From Opisthorchis felineus (lineage: Eukaryota > Platyhelminthes > Trematoda > Opisthorchiida > Opisthorchiidae), in contig SJOL01006416.1 of NCBI GenBank assembly GCA_004794785.1, positions 327,119 to 391,118 of the forward strand: a stretch of 64,000 bases of DNA, written 5' to 3'. The notes under the pieces are model-generated. The model was not told where the DNA came from. It ran no database searches and was given only the letters and a program-made list of their open reading frames with translations. The position numbers and the translations under genes were made by a program. Shown piece by piece: positions 47,491-60,099 of the stretch (positions are counted from its first letter, which is position 1; each line of letters starts with the position of its first letter).

Positions 47491-49699
47491 TCTTAGGAAC
47501 AACTTACGGATGGTAGTTCTCCGTAAGATTCACGCGTGTGGCTTCCACCCGTGGGGGGTTCCGATATGATCCCAAGAATCTCTTGGAAGTTTGACACCAA
47601 ACAGAGGCTAATGGATTGGCTGCTTGGAAGGGAGAATGGTCGCTGCTTTCTAGAGGAAACGTAACCACAGGTTGCCACGATTTTTAGAGCATTCCAATTA
47701 GTGATTATAAATAGGATTCAGGAACTTTCTGAGGCGGAAGGCTGACTAGCTTATTTTTACTCTGCTATAGCCCGCACGACATGGTAGCCTAACATAGGTA
47801 ACTCAAAGTCAGATCCATCTACATAGTAACTTTGCTCCGGATAGAGAAAAAAGTAAGAGAGGATTAAGTTGTTAAAACTGACTAAAAATTTGGAAGATAT
47901 TTTGTGAGCGTGATTTGCAGTGTGCAATTACAAAATACTCATCCCAATCTGCCAGTGAATAATGAAATAATATGGACCCATTTTGAATTGTCCCAAAAGA
48001 AACGGCTCAAATGCGGACGACAGTTGACTAATCCCCCGGGAACGAGAGTGATTGGCAGACCGATTTCGGCCAGTTACCATCCTATTCCACTTGTATGCCT
48101 TCAACTCCCGGTGGTTCTCATCTCTCGTGACCAAAATAGAATAAAAATAGAGGTGTATGGGAAACTGAAAAATAACTTCGTTCCGTCCTTTGATTAGCCC
48201 GATCCTCTGGAATGCCGCACAACTGGACAAGTGCCTTTTTTTGAGACGGTAGTCAAAATTGCGATGTTGGACTTGTTGTAAGAGTGCTGGACTGTTCAAA
48301 GACGTAGCAGATGTCGCTAGTTTCATGAGACTTTAGGCCGGAGAAGGCATGGTATCCACTAGCCTGAAAGAATCATCCATGTACTTATACCATCTGCGCT
48401 GGCTTTTGTGGCTCAGCGTCATTTAATCCTTATGGATTTCACTTAGATGCTTTTTGTTTGCCCTTAGCATAATGATCTGGTTAGCGAAACGTCTCCAAGT
48501 TCAGGATAACAAGGACGGAAGGCAGATGCCTTTTCCAGAACAGTTGTTGGCCGCATGTTATTCTGCAGTAGGGCTAGCAAATCGTTAACTCCGCAGCACC
48601 TACTGAAGAAAAATTAGCCAAGTTTTGATGTAACATTTCTCTTGCGGCTGCTTAGGGCGTCAGTGGACTATGAGACACACCCTTTACCCGGTTAACTGTG
48701 TCGGTTCAAAAGTTCCTCAGAAGATGACATTTCGTTCCCAAAAGCTTCTATATTTTATGTGAAACGCTGCCTGGTGCGCTGAATTCTGAAAAACTTCTTT
48801 TGTAGCAGTTGGTTCAAAAGCCAAAATGAAAAGTTTTGGATTATTCAGCTCATCATATGAGTGACTTCTTTTAATGTCGTCCAGAGGAAAAGCCGCGCTC
48901 TAGCCCAAGGTCAGCTCATTTCATACACTATTAAAACAGTTTTGTAACAAACATCTATATGTCTCAAAGATACAATTGCCTTGTCCTGAGTGTTTAATCT
49001 TCGCGTTGCTGCCCGGTTTCCTGATGCCTAATACCTGTCCAAAGTGCAGGTCCTACGCATGTATAACTCCACAATGTTTGCAAGCACTGCTCATTAGTCG
49101 TCCTTCTTAAATTTACGGTAATACCAGTGATTGCAGTTGAAGAATTTTGCGTCATTTTGGACTTTAGGTCAACAGTCAGTCTATCCACATTTGTCTATTT
49201 GCAATTTCTCCTTAGTACCACAAGAAAATACTCCTACGTCGCTTTTGATTTTGCAGTCCACCAATAGTTTGTGTAAAGATTTAATGGTGAGGAAGAGGAC
49301 AAACTTCATTCATTAAACCAGATCTATTTTTCGGTTCAAGTGCAATATACAAAAACAACAGAAATGAGCACAGTGTTGTAATTTCCTTGTACAGTAGATC
49401 TAAACAGAAGCTTGTGTTCAAACTTCAGGGGGAAACTTGATAGCCTACTGTAAACTATGACATGTGCAATCTGACAAGTGTCCTATGCGTTTTCCAATTT
49501 TGAGCAAAAATGTTCACAAACTAAAATAATAGAGCAGCACAAGTTAAAACAAAACCAAGTTCAGACGCTGTGCGCCTGATCCTGAATTTTGTAACTTGGG
49601 TGGTAGGGAGATTTGTTTGGCGGAACGCAGGGTGCTGGTCCGAATTTCGCCATTTAACAAAGACTTTCACAACCTAAAAACTACCTGAGAATAAATATA
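47491..49699. other. Unassigned sequence
   Basis: Only short frames, including a 132-codon minus frame at 47,928-48,326 with no recognised motif. Confidence 0.45.
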
Positions 49700-49880
49700 G
49701 ACAAAGATGCCTAGATCGTCCAGTAGAGACAATCTGCACTAAAAAGCGGGGGAGCATAGTGCAGCTGTTTCATCCTTACTGAAAATCATCGGCAGCGTGC
49801 ATCTCACGAAACGCCAGAGCACCCCGAACTCACGGCTTCCCGGTTAGCAGTTTGAACTCACAATCGTCCAGCCACGAGCG
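49700..49880 (-). mobile_element. tRNA-derived SINE (family S), copy S3
   Basis: The minus-strand head is CTCGTGGCTGGACGATTGTG, then GTTCAAACTGCTAACCGG, then the B box GTGAGTTCGGGGTGCTC. The body is GTTTCGTGAGATGCACGCTG, then ATTTTCAGTAAGGATGA, then CAGCTGCACTATGC. It has the best-kept variable arm of the three copies. Its flank at 49,881-50,020 is the partner of the extra segment after S2. Confidence 0.65.
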
Positions 49881-51644
49881 GATGATCATTGGTGTGAATA
49901 ACTTAAACCCAGCTAGGATGTAGCACTGCTCATTCATCAGTAATTGCATCCAAGTCACTTGGTGACACGTGTAGACTGGCTCCTCAAGCATCGACTTCTC
50001 AGGTTGAAGTTTCACTCACCGGAGAATTTTCTCTTCCCCTTAGCCACCTATGGATTGTTGTGAGGAGATTTGGTTAGAGTGCGTCTTTGTTGGCAACTGA
50101 CAACATTAAGCCTTGGCCCAAGAAATTTAAGCAAAGACTGAGAAGACCGGGCAATGAACACTGGCAGTGTTTAGCTTATAGACAAAGGTTGTGATTCTTT
50201 GGATTTCCTCATCAGAGATGTGGCAGAACAAAAATGTTATTACACAGGGAAGGAAAAGTTGAGTATGTATCTCAAAAGAATGTGGTGCAACAGCCATTTC
50301 TAGTCACCAACGGTATCCACAAATGCCTGCTGTTAGGGGGGTCTGGTGGAATTGCTCCCCCCATCTTTTGTCAACGGTGACCGGGTGCTTGAGCTGTGGG
50401 CGGTACTTCCACTGCAATCAAACTCTTTTCCAAATTCTTGGTTTTTCTAATGTCCTGCCAGTTACGTATGTATTCTTGCATATATGTACCGGTGCTCATG
50501 ATCTTCCAACTTGCTTGTTCGACTGCACTAATTATCAATATTATCGAAGCCGGGTTTTTTAATTGCCCGATGCTTGCCGGGATGCACAGAAGGAAACCAA
50601 AGATCGAAACACCAGGCGAATAGAGCACGACGCGTCCACTTTCTGCCATCATCAACGTTGGGATTCCTAAAGATGCAGTGAAGCGGCCTCATTTTAAGTA
50701 CAAAAAGGTTCTAAGATGGAAAAATAATAAGAAAGGCTATATCTGAACGGTGAACATTTTGGTAATTTTCCTAGGCAGTTGGCCACTGGCCAAATTTACA
50801 TAGATAGAACGGTGTGTTTTCAGCATTTCTGGCCGAAACAGTAATGCGCAACAACCTAAAATATCACAACCAAACAAAATGCCTCACTGAGTCGGGTTCA
50901 AAGTCCTTAGTGATATGCTGCGCCAATTTCGCACACCTGCCGTCATTCTGAATGTCTAAGCTACCTACACGACAGAAAGCGCGACTTCGAGTAGTGTTTG
51001 CACACGAGCCACGTTAAAGTCCATTAATCTGCATATTACTTATAAGACAAGGAAACACGGGTAGTAAGAACATATGCTCAAATCACCAACAATAGCCTGC
51101 GGGATGTATTTCCGGCAACCCCATGCAGTTTAATCACACCTCCGTGTGTTACTTGCTTAGGTTGTGCTAACGCTACTAAATGTACCCACACATCCTAAAA
51201 TACTCTTCTCGCATTTCATTCAGTGCTTAAATAGGCCTATATATGTTGCTTCTTCCAGTGGGAAGATATAGCGACATCAAACGTTTCGGTTTCAGCTATG
51301 GAAGGAAAAAAATGGTTGTACACCGAAGAACTTTTGTACTGGGCTAAACTGGGTTACATTGTTTAAAAACCAAGGGCCTTGACATCTAGCATTCATGTTA
51401 CTCTACCGTGAATAGCCTTCGGCCCCGATGATAATACATTATTATGAGCCATGTATACTAGTAATTGTTGTCTCCAGTTATTCACGTAAAGGGACCTACG
51501 TTTTACGCTTTCAGAGTTAGAATAAAAGCACCGCTATGGCTTGATGAACAAAACAAAGCATCAACATTATGATTCGTCCACCAAGGGATGAAAATAGAAG
51601 AGAAATCGAGCTATATAGCCCAGACTAGAACAGCGACCCAAAAA
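49881..51644. other. S3 flank repeat, then unassigned sequence
   Basis: 49,890-50,015 matches the segment beside S2 described above. The rest has no recognised feature. Confidence 0.45.
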
Positions 51645-51705
51645 TCAGCCGTTTCCCATATGGAGCATTTAACCGCTACACCAATGGGCCACGCTTGGCA
51701 GTTGG
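51645..51705 (-). repeat. tRNA-like sequence (A box clear, B box weak)
   Basis: The minus strand reads GCCCATTGGTGTAGCGGTTA, with a full A-box match (TGGTGTAGCGG). About 46 nt on is only a weak B-box remnant (TTTGGGTCGCTG). Probably a tRNA pseudogene or SINE head. Confidence 0.4.
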
Positions 51706-54700
51706 AAAGCATTTGAGTTGATCCGGTGAGCCCATTGGAAATGTGGTCAGACGGTTTAACGTATTATACGGATTGACTTAAGAAGTCACAAATTAAAAAC
51801 TAGAGTGTGGATAGTTGAGGATGGATTGAGCAGCTCTCTTCTCTTTTTTCTCAACCACTCTGTTTTATTCACTTTGGTGGTTTATTTCTGGAGTGAACCA
51901 GAAAATCAGGGATGCAGGAAACGTTGAACTCATAAAAATGTACATAATTTTGTACGTGTGGTATATTCAGCCAGCTGTTGCCTGGTTGACAAGGGCACGA
52001 AAAATTAAGAAATTGAAATCAATTTATGCAAACACCATCTGCGTATCTCTCGGGTGTCGTGTTGTACGGGTTTATCGATCGAAACGAACATATCATTTAA
52101 CAAGGGCAATCTGCTATCAGTCTGTGTATTCGCCTTCATCTTCCTTGGCTTCACTCTGACGTGACGAACAAAGGCAGCAAAGACAATGACTTATGCTTAA
52201 GTGACCAGTTTGCTAGAAACATACAGCTAGCTATTAGTACAATCATGGGATTGGTGCACCTCAGAATCTGCAGAGGATTGCAAAACCTGAAATGCTCGGG
52301 AAGATGTGCATCAAAGTGCCGGACCTTTGCTGATTAAAGCCAGAAAATATAATACGTTCGTATTAACATCTGATTTGCTCAAGGAAGGTCGTCAGCATGC
52401 AGGCGACGCGTGGGCTGTTAGATCTCCTCAAATGACCCTGAGCGCATTTCAACTGAACAGTAGATAGTTGGGGGACAGACGTAGCTTTTTGTGGTGTCCT
52501 AGCCCAAATCTGCATGAACAACCTACCACAGCGACCCTATTCCGGGTAACCTGCATCTGCGGATGATGCGAAACTGTGGAAAACCTAACGACATTAGCAA
52601 AATATAGGTCAGGACCAGGGCGCCTTGGCATACTGCATACCTAGTTTCACAGATGCATGCTCCAAATCCACCACAGGAAAGGTAGCGTTCTGAACGTATA
52701 TTAACCGCCTTAGGGAAATACTTGAAAAATATCCACTTTGGGATTTTCTGTTGAGCGGTGACATTTATGGTCTGGTTGGCGATGGCCTCGAAACCACAAA
52801 ACTTGAAAAAATGGGCTTCGGCAGCCAATAGGCCTCTGTAAATCAGCTGCTACCCCTGTGATTGAGTGGCACTGGAGCTCTTCCTGATTCTGGTTATGGT
52901 GCAGCTTAGAAACGCTAAACCATACAGAGGCTTTGCTCTGCCATCCCGTCCGCCAGGGATGTTGATTTGAATGATATAACTTACTCGTATTACCACCTCG
53001 CGCTCATATGTTTGACTTACCTACATCCGCAGGCATGCTGGGGACCGTAAAACAACCACAAAACTTAACGGTGCGGCTTGAAACTGGAGCTATTCAAGCA
53101 TGGAGGACCAACACTACAGGCGAACTATCTCAACAGTTATGCGGAATTTGGAGGTAAGTGACACCTTGCAAGAAACCATAACTCATGAAATATGACCCTA
53201 CTGTGCGACATTGTCCAGACACACCATGTGGCAGAAGGTCAACCGACCTTTAGGAGTGTGTCCCGCCAGAATATACGGATACTCTTTATAAACATGCAAA
53301 ATTTTGATGGCTTTACGTAATGGAACTGGTACAACAGATGATCATAGCTAAGTATGACTTTAGATGCTTGCATCTGCACCACCATTTTGTTCACCACAAA
53401 TTCTTTGACACGTTACCGCTCGCCAACGATTTCCTCGAACGAACCAGGCAAGTCACCCACGGGAGCAAAGTGCTTGCTTTTCAAGAATATATGAATATAT
53501 GACCAGAAGCCAAATTCCTATTTCAGCAGTAACAACGAAGGTGTAGAGCTTCTATCCACAAACTATAGCCCAAGTGTTTTATTACAGCTAATCGGAAACA
53601 ATTCATCGCCTGCACTCCGCGCCCACGACACCCAAGGAACGTCGGAACAAAGCAGTCGGCTGCGATTTAGTAAAGCATTGGCGACGGTGGTTTGCTATGC
53701 ACGGTTTTAACAGTACCAGGCGACCGCGATGGAAAAGCTTCATCAGGAGCAAGGTAATATTGTTTGAAAACTGAAAATCAGGCTCTTAGAGACTTGACAG
53801 TCGTAGCAACGCGGTACTAAACTAGATCCTGCGTCATATGGAACAGTTTTGATTCGCTGGCTATAAACCGCTGCACTTCAGAAGACTGAGTTTTGTGTTG
53901 CAGTGATACGTACTCAATTCTTACTTATTTAGCCATCGGCTGAAAACGAACGGCTACTCAAACATCTATTCACATTACGATTGTTAACAAGATAGTAGGG
54001 GGTAACTGACAGGGTCTCCTTTTGACTCCTTGGACAAAAGCGGATTAGGTCCTTTGTGCCTTGCCAACTAGTTGACAATAGGAATGCGTACAACATAGGG
54101 GTGTATCTGTCTTCTTGGATCTCGCTTGGCTTACTGAGGCCATGCGCTGCACCGGGAACTCATGAGGCAAAATAGATTTTCTCAGCCCCTAAATGACATG
54201 CAGTCGATTAATGCTTTTCAAGGGCAGTGGAGGACAAAAACTGCAAAAGCAAGTGAGTCTCAAAAGGAAACTTCGTCCAAAATCTAGCTAACGTTTTGGC
54301 GAGTCACGGCAGTTCAATGTAAGATGAACTGAGCGCCAGAAAATATTGCATGTAGCTCACTTTAAACAACTTTTAATTAACTGCTACAGGCGGAAGTGTT
54401 TGGCCTGCGCACGTTGACACAGAAATGCTACATTTTATCACAAAATTCTCACCGCAAACATCAAGGCGTTAAAATATCTGAGTATGTTAGGTCATTGTCG
54501 GCATCAGCCTTGGTAATATGCCTACGTATACAGCCAGCTACTACAAAAAGACGGAATTAATTTATCTAACAATACTGCGTTTTTACGCCGAGAGTTTTAA
54601 TAATGTTACACTCATTCCGGCTGCTCATTTCAACGCTCCCGTGCTGGCGATGGTTTGTTTGAGTGCCTAAATTTTCAAGGTCACCCAACACCGCACTGGA

Positions 54701-55384
54701 GGATGCCTCATTGCTACCGCCTTCGAATTCCTTCACTATGAAACATTAAAGCGACGAAATGATTTTTGCAGTAAAATGGTTACAGAATTGCATTGTGAAT
54801 GGTAAACCTTCCGTCAAAAATTGCCGGCAGAGAAACGACTGCAGAAAAATTGCCACTATTGGCTTTTAATCAAGTAGCTATTTATCTATTTGATGAGCCT
54901 GGTGACCACCATCCACACTTTGCGCCACCAGTTGGGAAATCTCAGCTCGCTGTTTGTTGGGCATATCCTCCTTACTTGCCTGCGTCTAAATGGCAAGTGA
55001 AAATATTTTTATCTTCTAACTTGATTGCCTAGTTGTTTCATGCCTTGGTCGTGAGTTCATTTATCTTTTATTTGTGACGTCTTGTCGTCTGGCTTCGTTT
55101 GATTTGACAGATTATCCCAATATCTTCCATTTCTTTTGTTCTTTTACATGTTTTTTATTTGCCCGTTCCTAATTTAAGTTTCGTTGTGGTCTATACTTCT
55201 TTAAGTATTTGCTGCGCCATCCTAGTTTCTCATTATAACAGCTCGTAGCCCCTCATCCGCCGGGCGGTTCGGCTTTGTTGTCCGTTAATTGGGTGGCTAA
55301 TTCAATCAGATTAATTTATTCGTTACCTTCGGCCGTTCCAACGTCCTCTATGAGTTTCCCACCGTGTTTCCTGTACAGTGTTGA
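51706..55384. other. Unassigned sequence
   Basis: No recognised gene. 55,050-55,380 lies 3' of PLE2 on its strand and may be its untranslated tail. Confidence 0.45.
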
Positions 55385-57230
55385 GCTTTGTAGTTCTGGT
55401 GTTCTTAGTGGTCGATAAATGAAGGCAGTTTCAGTATGGTTGTACACAACGTCCTTGGTAGAGTGCGATTCCCCTATAACTTCACTTTCTTTTTGCCTTC
55501 TTGCTTGAGCCAGCGCGTTAGCGCAATTCCAGTCAAACTCGGTTCCCCCTGGTCTTTGTGCACTGAGATGAGAGAAAATAAATACTGTCTATTACCGGCA
55601 AGTTTACTTCTATTTGCCCCGGTGTAGAGCCTCCTGTTCATTTGTCCCACATAGAGTATGTCGTAGTCAGTGATTCGGAGCTTGTAAGTGGCGTTATTCT
55701 TTATCGGTGGATCTAATTTCTTCTCTGGTTTCGGTAGCCCCCCCAGAGGCGGTAATAAGTCTCAAGCCGATGGTTGTATCATATATTATAAGACCCTTGC
55801 CTTCAGTTCAGCGATGTTCTTGATGTACGAGTGTTATTCGTCTGCCTCCGTTTCCCCTGTGGTTTTATCCGTACCTAGATTCCTGAGCCATCTCCAAATG
55901 AAATTTCCTAGGAATCTGGGTTTTCCAGTTTTCCAGTTGTTCTCGATCCGTTTGGCAGTTGTCCGGATGCAACTTTGTCTGTGGCATTTTGGATGTTTGT
56001 TGAGGCGGTTTATGATTAGTTCCGTGTGCGTCGCCCTTTGATGGACCTCAGTAGGTAGCTCACACTTTGGCAGTTTAATGAATGGGGAGTCAAAAGGCTT
56101 CAGTTTCCCATCATTTTTTTCCTCCATTGTGTATTGAATGGCGTCAAAAATGTCGTTCGGTAGTTGGCTTTCCCGTTACATTTCGTTCACCTTGACCATA
56201 GCAATAGGAACAACCACGTAGCAGATCCATTGTTTTATATTTACATGAAGCATATTTTTTTTCAACTTTTGCGTTGCAGGTCCCGCCACAAATCCTGAAG
56301 GTGATGACGGCGTTGTTGCCGTTTGCAAGTGTTCTCAGTGCTCACATTTGAACCGTAAATATTTGATCCCACATGAGTTGGGTGATTGGCAGCAATCAAC
56401 CTAATACGTTGCGAATATCCAAAAATTTGGCTGCCGCCGCTCCGGGAGTATCGAGGTCTATAACTTTGATCTGTAAGCCCACAGCAAATAAGACCACTAT
56501 TTAGACTTGTTGGATTTTGGGATTTCTCAGTTTTTCGAGAACTCATCCTGTATCGTCGGTTAAGTGTTGAGGCCTGCCGACGAAATACTTCGGCTTTCAA
56601 AACAGTTTTCCCGGAAGGATCGTCGGTTGGCTTTCCAGTGGATGACAATGTTGGTCGAAGCGGAATTGTTTCTTTGTGAACATTTAGGACTCTAAGGAGG
56701 ACGGAAACGGGAAATCATGAATTCTCCATTTATATTCTTCCTTTGTAATCTTGTTTTCGTCCCGAAGTTGCTTCAAGTTCTTTGTGTTACCGTTGGCCGG
56801 TTGCTTGATTTGATGGAGTTCTAGCAGCGTACTTAATTTGTCGCTTATTAGAAATGTACATCCTTGATCATTGTTATGGTGCTGGTAAACGTACCGTGCC
56901 CTCATCATTCTTTAACTTGTCCATAATTCCCTTTTTTTGCCGGAAAAAACTGTGAGGGTCTTGTTGCGTGTTATGGTTGGTGGTATGTTTTAGTGAAGCT
57001 GTTGCTGAGCAACTTCGTCAAGTCTGGCAAATTTCATCGCCACTTCTAAGCTAGCTGAACACCCCATGCTTTTGGAATCTCTGGAGTTGAAGTTGTATTT
57101 CGATGATACCGTTTTCCTTTACCCTGTGACTTGCCCACTGAATAGATTATTCCGCTAGGTTTGCGGCACCACCAGTCGTGGAATTGGGTGTAGGGAGGCG
57201 GATTTCCGTGTAGCAGGCGGCCCTTCAAAA
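55385..57230 (-). mobile_element. Penelope-like element (PLE2) with RT fragments and GIY-YIG endonuclease
   Basis: Minus strand. Upstream, 56,908-56,684 gives ISDKLSTLLELHQIKQP and KQLRDENKITKEEYK, the block that precedes the RT palm in PLEs. The RT palm itself is not readable in 56,680-56,130. The thumb region follows at 56,127-55,834 (EEKNDGKLKPFDSPFIKLP, then EVHQRATHTELIINRLNKHP, then KCHRQSCIRT, matching the EVYRKPTHTD/HP..H motif). The linker SYIKNIAELKARVL comes next with two stops. The endonuclease is at 55,689-55,385: TYKLRITDYDILYVGQMNRR, then after a frameshift FDWNCANALAQARRQ and HSTKDVVYNH. This order is diagnostic for endonuclease-positive PLEs. It is clearly broken. The N-terminal frame at 57,228-57,046 is included only by position. 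Confidence 0.8.
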
Positions 57231-58485
57231 AGGTTCACCGCGTAAACGTATAATTTGACTTAGCATGGAAAAACACAGGATGTTAAGAATGTCTGAGTGC
57301 TGTCGGTGCTATTCGCCTCTCAGGCTGGAGTCCACGTGGCCCTTTCTATGCCCACCTTGAAATACTGAACCATCTACCAGCTAATCGGTGCTGGTGGCGT
57401 TTAAGCTATCAGTTTCTACCAGGCATGACTGATTGAGTTTTCAATGTGTGGACACCTCGGGTGTTTGTTGGAGGCTAGCTTCAGAGCCTCACCTACCCAG
57501 CTTCTTTCCTATTTCCATTAAACGGCCGTATTCAACTAAATTAGCACAGATGTAAGTCGGCGAAGCACCAGTGTCCTCATCTGGTGTTTTGTCAATGATA
57601 ACGATGAACGAAAAATGCTATCTCTCTCCGCAGACGTCTGACCCTGGCGCTCAGCTGTTTACGAGAACTTTTTGGATATATCTAAGGACCAGTATGCATG
57701 TACCCACTCGTAAAATTTGTAGGATGCAGGGAGAATTATTGGGTCTTTGTTCTTTGAGTACCACTGTTTGTAGCAAGCATTGTGCTGCATGGAATCAGTT
57801 GAAGCTTCCAGCGGAATAGGCTTGCTGAACCGTGAGAACGACTGCTGATCAAAAATCCTCACGCGAGAGTAAGAAGAGGGTTTTGAAATGAGATAGCGGC
57901 TAACATAGATAGAGAAAAGCTCACGTGATGTTGGAGGTAACTGGGCTGCTCTTCTCCTTTAGCTGGCGACCACATCGGTTGGTGGCTGACGCTGATGCTA
58001 GAAGCGAGCGACAGGGGTGATTGGCATCGGTATGGATTTGTAACTTAAGTATCGGAGCCTTCGTACAGCCTCCCGAAGATGACGGTGTTTGGGCACAGGT
58101 TGGCTAGTTCTTTGTCATGATTGAGGCCGTGTGGTCCTTGGTCTGGTCTCCGTTCGATATTCCATCGAGTTGTCTGATGATTCTTGTGTCACAGGCTCTC
58201 GGTCAATCGGCGTACCGCATGCGAGGCCTGGTGTATCTTGGCGGTAGTGAAGTGATACGTGCAACGCCGAAGAGCACCAGGGCGCACCGACGGTGTCCCA
58301 GCTACCTGTTTGCAGCGTTAAGTTACTGAGTTGAATGGACAAAATGTTTTAGGTTCGTCTCCATGGCAAAGTTTTGCGGACGATGGCTGACATCACCGGA
58401 AGACAAGCGGATGTCCTAGAATTATTGCGAGACCACAAGCATGTCTATCTGGTGCACAAGGTCGTTCTTAGTTGACCGGATGCTC
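57231..58485. other. Unassigned sequence between PLE2 and the minus-strand LINE
   Basis: This could include the 3' part of the minus-strand LINE, but no thumb or C-terminal motif was found. Frames at 58,115-58,342 on both strands are mutual shadows. Confidence 0.4.
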
Positions 58486-59535
58486 CTTCACACTTCGATG
58501 TAATCAGCGGACAACTTCCATGGGGATGACAGGTCGGTAGGCAAATCATTTTCTTGAGTCGAGAATCAGTGGTGTGCCATGCATTGCACATTGTGGTACT
58601 TCCAAGTGGGTGTACTTAGCGCCTGAGATCTTTTCAATTATACTAAATGTCGCTGTTTAACTGTGCTAATGTTTCCTTAGCCATTACAATAGTGTTCCCC
58701 ATGTGCTGCCAATTTTCTAGGAGGATATGGTGTCGTTCTTCCTCAAAGGCCTCCGAGAAATCTAAGTAGATGACGTCTCCTTCAATTTCGACCTACAGCT
58801 CATTAGCCCAACTGCCTCTAGTGAGCAGCAGATGTGTGATTGCGGACCAATTGTGTCTGGACCCGTGCTGTTTCGGGTGCAGTCTTTTGTGTCTCTACTA
58901 GTGCGCCACGACCGTTTTATCGTTCTGGAGGGTAGCTGGCTGGATGTGAGCGTTCAATCCGTTATAGATTGGCGTGATAAACAAGCTTCTATCATGTGAG
59001 TATCACAGATGTGACGCGGAGGTTTTGGACGCATGCGGATGACTGCGTGGCTGGTGGCTTAAGGGGAGGGGGTTCCGAGACCATTAGTGTCAGTGTGGCG
59101 GCGGTGCTTTGACCGAGTGCTTTGTGTTTGCCGTCCACCGCCAATGGGATAAACATACTCTGAATCAGATGAAAGGCTGTGTGAGGTGGGCAACAACACG
59201 TCGTTGTGAGTAGCGGTCACGCTAAGGTCCACTGTTTCATAGGGGTGACTGCCGCTCCCTTTAAAGCGACTATTAGACCATCTTCCGTGTACAGAAGAAG
59301 AACCCCTACCTTAAAATTGCTCCTGCTGATTTAAGGTCTCCCGTCTTTGGGAACAAGTGAAACGCATTGGTAATTCCTCCATTTTGTCCCGTTGGGAGAT
59401 TCTATATACCACCTTTGAGCATAGCCACGTTCTTTGCCTCGCTAAGGTCAGCAATCTCCTGTCAAATGGCGGACCTCCGACTTCGGCATGGCGTCGGCCG
59501 GGAGTGCTAAACAACGAATAAAGGATACTCATTCA
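58486..59535 (-). mobile_element. CR1-like LINE copy L1m, pseudogene (endonuclease and RT)
   Basis: Minus strand. Near the 5' side (59,500-59,400) is an endonuclease-like block, GGPPFDRRLLTLARQRTWL. Farther down, 58,885-58,690 gives RT motifs HPKQHGSRHNWSAITHLLL and, after a stop, GDVIYLDFSEAFE followed by HHILLENW (RT motif A; the second aspartate is changed to E). Then 58,550-58,490 gives NDLPTDLSSPWKLSADYIEV, which is the motif B end and a damaged motif C (ADD changed to ADY), with a stop just after. The order fits a non-LTR retrotransposon of the CR1/L2/Jockey group. Multiple stops and frameshifts. Boundaries are approximate. Confidence 0.75.
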
Positions 59536-60099
59536 TCCTCTGGTTGCAGTGTTTGCATGAATTTCTATTCATTAACTTGTTCCAGCCAGGGCAGGAAGGC
59601 TGATTTTCATTCCAGTACGAACGTCTGGGTTGCCCTCGGCAGGCGCTTTGTTGGCGCAGAAAAAGTCCGGGATGAGGTACAGTTTCGTACATGACGACTT
59701 CCACCATCAGTTCTTCGCTCGTTAGGATAAAGTCGAGCGTGGATAGACTGTTGAAAACTGCTTAGTGAGTAGATTCCACCCCATGGCTGAAAAGACACCC
59801 TGGGAAGATCAGGATTGGCAGTTATTCCTTGAAGATGGGCCGGCTGTGTACTTTATCCGGGAGTGAGGGAAAATTGAATCTCTCATGGACAGCAGATAAA
59901 AGAAACCTTGGTTTGTTGCGGCCCGAACGGCGGTTAATTTTATTTCGTATTGGGACGTTTTTGAGATGAAACAATGGCACTTCAACAAAGCATACCTTCA
60001 TTGGCTGGGTGTCGACTGCAGAAAAATGGTGCCTGGTATGAGCACAGAAGGATGGCGCAGCGAGTCACTCATGGTAACGTGTTTCAGTGGCACAGAGCG

